A stretch of DNA of 10,549 nt from Flavobacteriales bacterium (lineage in GTDB: Bacteria > Bacteroidota > Bacteroidia > Flavobacteriales_D > Cryomorphaceae). The stretch is taken from contig JAIVHQ010000130.1 of assembly GCA_020200995.1 (NCBI GenBank), positions 1 to 10,549 of the forward strand, written 5' to 3'. Both the position numbers and the translations under genes were made by a program. Below are positions 6,930 to 10,549 of the stretch, in pieces (the first letter of the stretch is position 1; the number at the start of each line of letters is the position of its first letter). The notes beneath the pieces were generated by a model. That model was given only the letters and a program-made list of their open reading frames with translations, was not told the origin of the DNA and made no database searches.

Positions 6930-7612
6930 TTCCCCGAAGCGAGAAAGTACTTCTTTACTGCCGAATTGCGGCCGCTGATTACCACTTCATACACCCCGAA
7001 AGGCAGGTGATCTACATTCACTTTGATGTTTTCTCCGAAACTGTTGTGCTCCGTTTTCAGCAATCCGCCTTGCAGGTCAAAGATTTCTACTTGAGAAACC
7101 GTTTCCGGAAGGTCATTTTTTGATAGGATGAGTGAGCCGTTGGGCGAAGTCATAAAGTCGATATCCGCGAGGTCCATTCCGAGCGGCCGGTTCACCACGC
7201 GGATGTCGAGAATCCGGTTTTTGCCCTCCGCATCGGTGGTCTCGAGTTTGTAAAGTACACGGCCCGGAAGCGGGTTCTCGTCGGGAACCGCGATTGCATC
7301 GTGTCCGCTGACTGTCACACCTTCGGCAATGAACTCCCAGCCCAGCTCGGGATCCACACTCCGCATGATGCGGTATGCGGTTCCCGCTTTTTGCGAAAAG
7401 CCGGATAAATAAGCCTGCACGGAGTTCGAACGGTTGATGAGCCGCAATTGTCCGAAGGCGAAATCAGCCTCCGTAGTGGTGGCGCGCTTTGATTCGAGGG
7501 CGGAGCAGGTGATATATTCTGAAGGATCGGCGGCTGCGAGCAGGTCTGAATCAAACTGCGCATGGGCTACTTGTGCGAAGAGAAAAACCAAGGGGAGGAG
7601 GGAACGCAACAT
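6923..7612 (-). CDS. Secreted protein with a degenerate T9SS-type sorting domain
   Basis: Protein of 229 residues. MLRSLLPLVFLFAQVAHA before Q19 is a clean signal peptide. Residues about 54-142 contain the pattern YRIMRSVDPELGWEFIAEG followed by VLYKLETTDAEGKNRILDIR, resembling the fibronectin-like beta-sandwich (Y-x-L/I-E/M-x-S-x-D ... Y-x-L-x-x-x-D-x-x-G) that often precedes T9SS sorting domains. Residues about 155-229 (LILSKNDLPETVSQVEIFDL ... LPFGVYEVVISGRNSAVKKY) have the strand pattern of a type A sorting domain, but the usual Y-P-N-P opening is reduced to TSPNGS. It is probably a small secreted or cell-surface protein of unknown role. It is convergent with the symporter gene and overlaps it by 7 bases, so the two transcripts are antisense at their ends. 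The first codon is ATG at 7612. Confidence 0.7.
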   Translation of the reverse strand: MLRSLLPLVFLFAQVAHAQFDSDLLAAADPSEYITCSALESKRATTTEADFAFGQLRLINRSNSVQAYLSGFSQKAGTAYRIMRSVDPELGWEFIAEGVTVSGHDAIAVPDENPLPGRVLYKLETTDAEGKNRILDIRVVNRPLGMDLADIDFMTSPNGSLILSKNDLPETVSQVEIFDLQGGLLKTEHNSFGENIKVNVDHLPFGVYEVVISGRNSAVKKYFLASGNY

Positions 7613-7737
7613 TTTGGAATCGTTTAAAGGTGTATTGAACTACGGCAATAACAGGAAAAAGATGCGTTTAATTCATTGATATTGAACAATAAAAAGAAGT
7701 ATAATCGCTCGGTTCGGGCCCTTTGTCGTTGCGATCC

Positions 7738-7790
7738 GGGCACTTATTTGCCGAAAAGGCGGTTTGAGCGAAAAGTCTGAAAAAGTGCCC
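7738..7790. promoter_or_regulatory. Inverted repeat in the divergent intergenic region
   Basis: GGGCACTT (7738-7745) and AAGTGCCC (7783-7790) are perfect 8-bp arms around 37 bases that contain a further small hairpin (GCC-gaaaa-GGC). It lies about 70 bases upstream of the -7 element of the DHH-gldI operon. A 10-bp palindrome TCGGTACCGA follows at 7798-7807. Either could be an operator; neither has a T-run of the kind expected for a terminator on the plus strand. Confidence 0.35.
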
Positions 7791-7837
7791 CCGGCCTTCG
7801 GTACCGACCCGATTCAAAAACCCCGCGCCGCCCCTTC

Positions 7838-7865
7838 TTGGTTCAGGCGAATAGGGTTAACTTTG
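7838..7865 (+). promoter_or_regulatory. Promoter of the DHH-gldI-FKBP operon
   Basis: TTG at 7838-7840, a 17-base spacer and TAACTTTG at 7858-7865 fit the Bacteroidota two-part consensus TTG-N17-23-TAnnTTTG. The -7 element ends 7 bases before the ATG at 7873, so the message should have almost no leader. This is the best promoter in the window. Confidence 0.65.
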
Positions 7866-7872
7866 CCAGCGT

Positions 7873-8696
7873 ATGGAAAACAACGTTGAAAATATCAGAA
7901 CCCTTCTCAATTCAATTTCAAAAGCTGTGATCGTGATGCACCGCGGCCCCGACGGTGATGCCATGGGCTCATCGCATGGGTGGAGCCGGCTGCTGCGCGC
8001 TGCGGGCATCGAAACCACGGTGGTGGCCCCCGATGCGCCGCCCCGCTTTTTGCAGTGGCTGCCCGACGCCGGCGAAACCCTCATTTTTGAAAACCGCCCT
8101 GATGAGGTAAAGGCGGCCCTCGCAGCCTGCGACGCCTCGGATGGACAGACCGCATCGATTCCGAGACGGCCACTTGCCTCTACACGGGATTGGTCACCGA
8201 TACCGGCTCATTTCGCTACTCTTCTGTAGGGCCGGGCGTGCTGCGCATCGCCGCTGCACTCCTTGATACGGGCATGGACCACATCGAGATTTACGACCGC
8301 ATTTTCGATAGCAACCGCCTCGATCAGCTCAAGTTAAAAGGGTATGCCCTTTCGGAAAAAACAGTGGTGACGGGCAATGGCAACGCCGCATACATCAGCC
8401 TGAGCGAAGCTGAGCTCAAACGGTTCCACTTTCACCCGGGCGATACCGAGGGGCTCGTGAACTACGCCCTGGGCATTGAAGGAGTTCACATCGCCGCATT
8501 TTTTGCCGAAAAGGACGACCTGATCAAAATTTCTCTACGCAGTAAAGGAGAAGTCGACGTGAATGAAATATCCCGAAAGCATTTTGGCGGAGGCGGGCAC
8601 ATACACGCCGCGGGTGGAAGGAGCAAACTGAGTCTGGCCGAAACGTTGAAGAAATTCGAAGGAATCATGGCCGAACTTTTTGCGGAAACGGCATGA
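7873..8696 (+). pseudogene. DHH-family phosphoesterase (NrnA-like), broken by an internal deletion with frameshift
   Basis: Two pieces in different frames together represent one DHH/DHHA1 phosphoesterase, the family of oligoribonuclease/pAp phosphatases that hydrolyse very short RNAs and pAp. Piece one (7873 to about 8135) has the first metal motif HRGPDGDAMGSS (residues 23-34) and continues to AALAACDA. Piece two is readable from about 8136: LGWTDRIDSETATCLYTGLV, TDTGSFRYSS, then the DHHA1 domain with GGGGHIHAAGGRS and stop TGA at 8694-8696. Compared with relatives of about 335 residues, roughly 60 residues are missing at the junction near 8134, including the second motif Asp and the DHH motif itself, and the frame changes. 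Reading from the ATG stops at 8227-8229; a restart within piece two (GTC/ATG region near 8190) could give only the C-terminal domain. The product cannot be a working enzyme. Its stop overlaps the gldI start (ATGA), as in an intact operon. Confidence 0.8.
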
Positions 8697-9232
8697 CCGG
8701 AAACCTTGCCCATATCGCCTTAAACTTTGCGGCTGCCGCCTTGCTGACCATAACCCTCGCGGGGGCCACTGGTTGCGAACGCAACAGCAAAAAGCCTGTG
8801 AGGCAAATGACTGAGGAAGACCTGATCGAACTGAACCGCAGCCGCGCCAACCGCGAGTCGGAACTCCTCGATGAGTACATCGCCGAGCGCAGCATGGAAG
8901 TCAGCAAAACGAGAACGGGCATCAGGTACGAGATTTACCACGGCGGCGGTGTCGACACGGCTATTACCGGGCGCTCTGTAGGAGTGACTTACACGGCTTA
9001 TCTACTCGATAGCACCAAGGTGGAATCTACCGGCGACAAACCGCGCTATTTTCGCATCGGTCAGGACAATGTGATCAGCGGACTTCACGAAGCGGTGACC
9101 CTGTTGGCAAAAGGCGATTCGGCCCGCATCATCATTCCATCTTACCTCGCATACGGCCTCACCGGTGATGCGCCAACTGTACCGCCCAATGCTCCGATCC
9201 TCTACGATATTTGCCTCGTTGACATCCGCTAA
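8693..9232 (+). CDS. gldI: Gliding-motility FKBP-type lipoprotein GldI
   Basis: Protein of 179 residues, the usual length for GldI. The N-terminal signal ends in the lipobox GATGC with Cys28 as the lipid attachment site, so it is an envelope lipoprotein. After a charged, probably helical linker (about 40-75) comes an FKBP-type peptidyl-prolyl isomerase domain (about 85-179): GVTYTAYLLDST, YFRIGQDNVISGLHEAVTLL, KGDSARIIIPSYLAYG and the closing PNAPILYDICLVDI. GldI is required for gliding and T9SS function in Flavobacterium johnsoniae, where it is thought to help fold machinery components; whether isomerase activity matters is unclear. The identification rests on the domain order plus the neighbours: a DHH phosphoesterase gene directly upstream (4-base ATGA overlap) and another FKBP lipoprotein downstream, a conserved flavobacterial arrangement. 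Confidence 0.75.
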   Translation: MTGNLAHIALNFAAAALLTITLAGATGCERNSKKPVRQMTEEDLIELNRSRANRESELLDEYIAERSMEVSKTRTGIRYEIYHGGGVDTAITGRSVGVTYTAYLLDSTKVESTGDKPRYFRIGQDNVISGLHEAVTLLAKGDSARIIIPSYLAYGLTGDAPTVPPNAPILYDICLVDIR

Positions 9233-10025
9233 GGCGGTTGTCGCATTATGGCTCATCGCGCTGCTCGCGGGCTGCGAAGAGCCGCCCGAATACCGCGTGC
9301 TCGAAGACGGCACCCAGTGGAAACTCGCCGCTTTTGGCGAGGCGGGCACCGAGCGCGATTCGGTGCAGTGGATGCGCCTCGACGCCGATGTGGTGCGCAT
9401 CGCCAATGGCGACACTGTGGCCGCTTACCGGGCCCGCCCATTCGCGGAAAGCGACGACGAAGTGTGGCGCCTCCTCGCGGCCCGCACCATCGGCGACAGC
9501 CTGATTATACGATTTTCCAGCCCCAACTTTTTGTCTGATCAGGCCGCCCCGGGCGATACCCTCGAGGCACACGTGGCCGTGCGCGGCCTGCGCACCGCCG
9601 CGCGGCTTCGCGATGAACGCTTTGCCGAGCTCGATCGTCTCGACAGTCTGCTGAGAACGGACTCTGTGGCGGCCGCATTCAAAGAGTACCGCGGCGTTTG
9701 GTTTCGCGAAATCCACGGCGGCGACACCCTCAAAGTACGTCCCGGAAAGGAGATTGTGATTCACTACCAAGGCCGCACCCTCGAAGGCCGGGTTTTCGAC
9801 GATTCGCGCGCCCTCGACGGGGCCTTCCGCTTTGTGTACGGCAACGAAGGGCAGGTGCTCGCCGGCATCGAAACCGCCCTTTTGCGCATGCACCGTGGCG
9901 ATGTGGCCGAGGTCATCATTCCCTCATACGCCGCTTTCGGCTCCAAAGGCAGCGCCGACGGGCGCGTAGGGCCGTACACCACGGTTGTGTACCGGGTGGA
10001 GGTGATGGATGTGGCGAGGTGGTGA
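9189..10025 (+). CDS. FKBP-type peptidyl-prolyl isomerase lipoprotein, possibly with tandem domains
   Basis: From ATG 9189 the protein has 278 residues. A signal sequence (AVVALWLIALLAGC, Cys29) marks a lipoprotein. Residues about 180-275 form a full FKBP domain: IVIHYQGRTLEGRVFDDS, FVYGNEGQVLAGIETALLRM, RGDVAEVIIPSYAAFG, then GPYTTVVYRVEVMDV. Residues about 60-135 repeat the FKBP strand plan in degenerate form (GDTVAAYRARPF, DDEVWRLLAARTIGDSLIIR, GDTLEAHVAVRGL), suggesting a decayed first FKBP domain. A helical linker (136-172) joins them. The start is uncertain: ATG 9168, ATG 9189 and TTG 9219 are all in frame; the TTG would give the tidiest signal peptide and is preceded by GATATTTG, close to a -7 element. 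All options overlap the end of gldI, so the two are co-transcribed and probably serve the same envelope folding job. Confidence 0.8.
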   Translation: MLRSSTIFASLTSAKAVVALWLIALLAGCEEPPEYRVLEDGTQWKLAAFGEAGTERDSVQWMRLDADVVRIANGDTVAAYRARPFAESDDEVWRLLAARTIGDSLIIRFSSPNFLSDQAAPGDTLEAHVAVRGLRTAARLRDERFAELDRLDSLLRTDSVAAAFKEYRGVWFREIHGGDTLKVRPGKEIVIHYQGRTLEGRVFDDSRALDGAFRFVYGNEGQVLAGIETALLRMHRGDVAEVIIPSYAAFGSKGSADGRVGPYTTVVYRVEVMDVARW

Positions 10026-10098
10026 ATTTATTTTGAGTGAATAATTGATTTCCAATGGGTCATCCGTGAGATGAACTGTGCTTTCTTCATTATTTATT

Positions 10099-10296
10099 TC
10101 TTTAAGTAGATCGTCAGCTCGAGTGTTTTTCAGCCCTTTTGAGATCTTTATTTTTTGGGGAAGATTGGGTTGGGCTGAAAAATGTATCGAGAGCGCCTTG
10201 AAAGAAATTATTCGATTTCAATGCATCTCGATACATTTTTTGACTCCGCGGTGCTTCGTCAAAAAACACTCGATGTGACGATCTTACTGATAAAGA
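10099..10296. repeat. Palindromic cloverleaf element (perfect four-way junction)
   Basis: The sequence folds into one closing stem and three hairpin arms with no unpaired base at the junction. Closing stem: 10099-10125 with 10267-10296, 25 pairs interrupted by one 2x2 internal loop and bulges of one and two bases. Arm 1: 10126-10136 with 10172-10182 (11 pairs). Arm 2: 10183-10192 with 10226-10235 (10 pairs), with an inner TTGAAA/TTTCAA stem. Arm 3: 10236-10244 with 10258-10266 (9 pairs). It lies between two convergent genes, so it may also act as a two-way terminator. The halves TCTCGATACA and CACTCGA recall dispersed intergenic palindromes that I remember from flavobacterial genomes; I know of no named family. 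It is probably a REP-like mobile repeat, or alternatively a structured RNA. Confidence 0.7.
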
Positions 10297-10324
10297 TTTT
10301 GAGCGAACTCAACTACACATTGGG

Positions 10325-10549
10325 TTATACATACCCCTTCGCCTGCAAGCTGAAGAGCGAAGCGTATTTCCCATCCAACGCCATCAATTCTTCATGACTC
10401 CCGAATTCGCGCATTTGGCCGTTTTCCAAAAAGAGGATGCGATCGGCCATGCGAACGGTGCTGAAGCGGTGGCTGATGAGGACGGCGGTGCGGCCTTTCA
10501 TGAGGTCTGAGAATCGGATGAACACCTCATTTTCGGCGCGGGCATCGAG
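10325..10549 (-). CDS. ABC transporter ATP-binding protein, C-terminal end only
   Basis: The last 74 residues of a minus-strand gene entering from the right edge. The visible part begins in the D-loop region (LDARAENEVF, just after where Walker B would end), followed by KGRTAVLISHRFSTVRMADR with the H-loop histidine, then ILFLENGQMREFGSHEELM and LFSLQAKGYV before the stop. The H-loop context and the SHEELMALDGKYASLFSLQA ending are typical of the nucleotide-binding domain of lipid A/multidrug-type ABC exporters (membrane domain fused N-terminally). Walker A, signature and membrane parts lie outside the window, so substrate cannot be judged. It converges with the FKBP gene across the palindromic element. 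Confidence 0.85.
   Translation of the reverse strand, partial: LDARAENEVFIRFSDLMKGRTAVLISHRFSTVRMADRILFLENGQMREFGSHEELMALDGKYASLFSLQAKGYV

Noticed and set aside
9246..9893. Minus-strand open frame of 215 codons opposite the second FKBP gene
   Set aside because: Antisense shadow in GC-rich coding DNA; the plus strand holds a complete FKBP domain and lipobox.
10126..10273. tRNA-like or integron attC site
   Set aside because: The cloverleaf has much longer arms than a tRNA, no T-loop or anticodon-like consensus and no CCA end; attC sites are single imperfect hairpins with R/L boxes, and no integrase or cassette is present.
10078..10397. Two short plus-strand frames across the right-hand intergenic region
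   Set aside because: They lie on the palindromic element and run into the antisense of the ABC transporter; translations show no domain features.

Overview
The window looks like chromosomal DNA of a Bacteroidota bacterium, most likely order Flavobacteriales. It carries a gliding-motility lipoprotein of the GldI type, two proteins with type IX secretion (T9SS) C-terminal sorting domains, Bacteroidota-type lipoproteins, a YwqK/MORN-repeat protein and TAnnTTTG-type promoter elements lying almost on top of start codons. Base composition is moderately GC-rich by eye. There is no plasmid, phage, transposase gene, CRISPR array, rRNA or tRNA that I can see.

Layout. Left edge: the 5' part of a secreted protein on the minus strand (1-432), then a gene-free stretch (433-865). 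A plus-strand block follows: a group-4-like glycosyltransferase (866-1798), an overlapping exported MORN-repeat protein (1782-2816) and a lipoprotein (2838-3551). A 462-base gap (3552-4013) holds an array of short imperfect palindromes. Next come a subtilisin-like T9SS-secreted protease (4014-5549) and a sodium/solute symporter (5637-6929). A small T9SS-cargo-like protein lies on the minus strand (6923-7612) and overlaps the symporter tail to tail. After a 260-base intergenic region, a compact plus-strand operon runs from a broken DHH phosphoesterase gene (7873-8696) through gldI (8693-9232) to a second FKBP-type lipoprotein (9189-10025). The right edge is the 3' end of a minus-strand ABC exporter ATPase (10325-10549). 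Between these two convergent genes lies an elaborate DNA/RNA fold (10099-10296).

How the parts fit together. The DHH-gldI-FKBP order is a conserved flavobacterial arrangement. GldI and the second FKBP protein are probably periplasmic or outer-membrane-attached folding helpers for the gliding/T9SS machinery, whose likely clients include the T9SS-tagged proteins seen here. The glycosyltransferase and MORN gene are joined by overlap, but I see no functional link.

Two things stand out. First, 10099-10296 folds as a perfect four-way junction: one long closing stem and three hairpin arms with no unpaired base at the junction. Second, four of the nine substantially covered genes appear to lack one block of roughly 60-70 residues compared with their families as I know them. 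The glycosyltransferase and symporter losses are in frame, the DHH phosphoesterase loss is out of frame and removes the DHH motif, and the protease has lost its start and signal peptide. Either this genome has suffered repeated deletions of about 200 bases, or the assembled sequence has collapsed at these points. Family lengths are from memory, not from an alignment.
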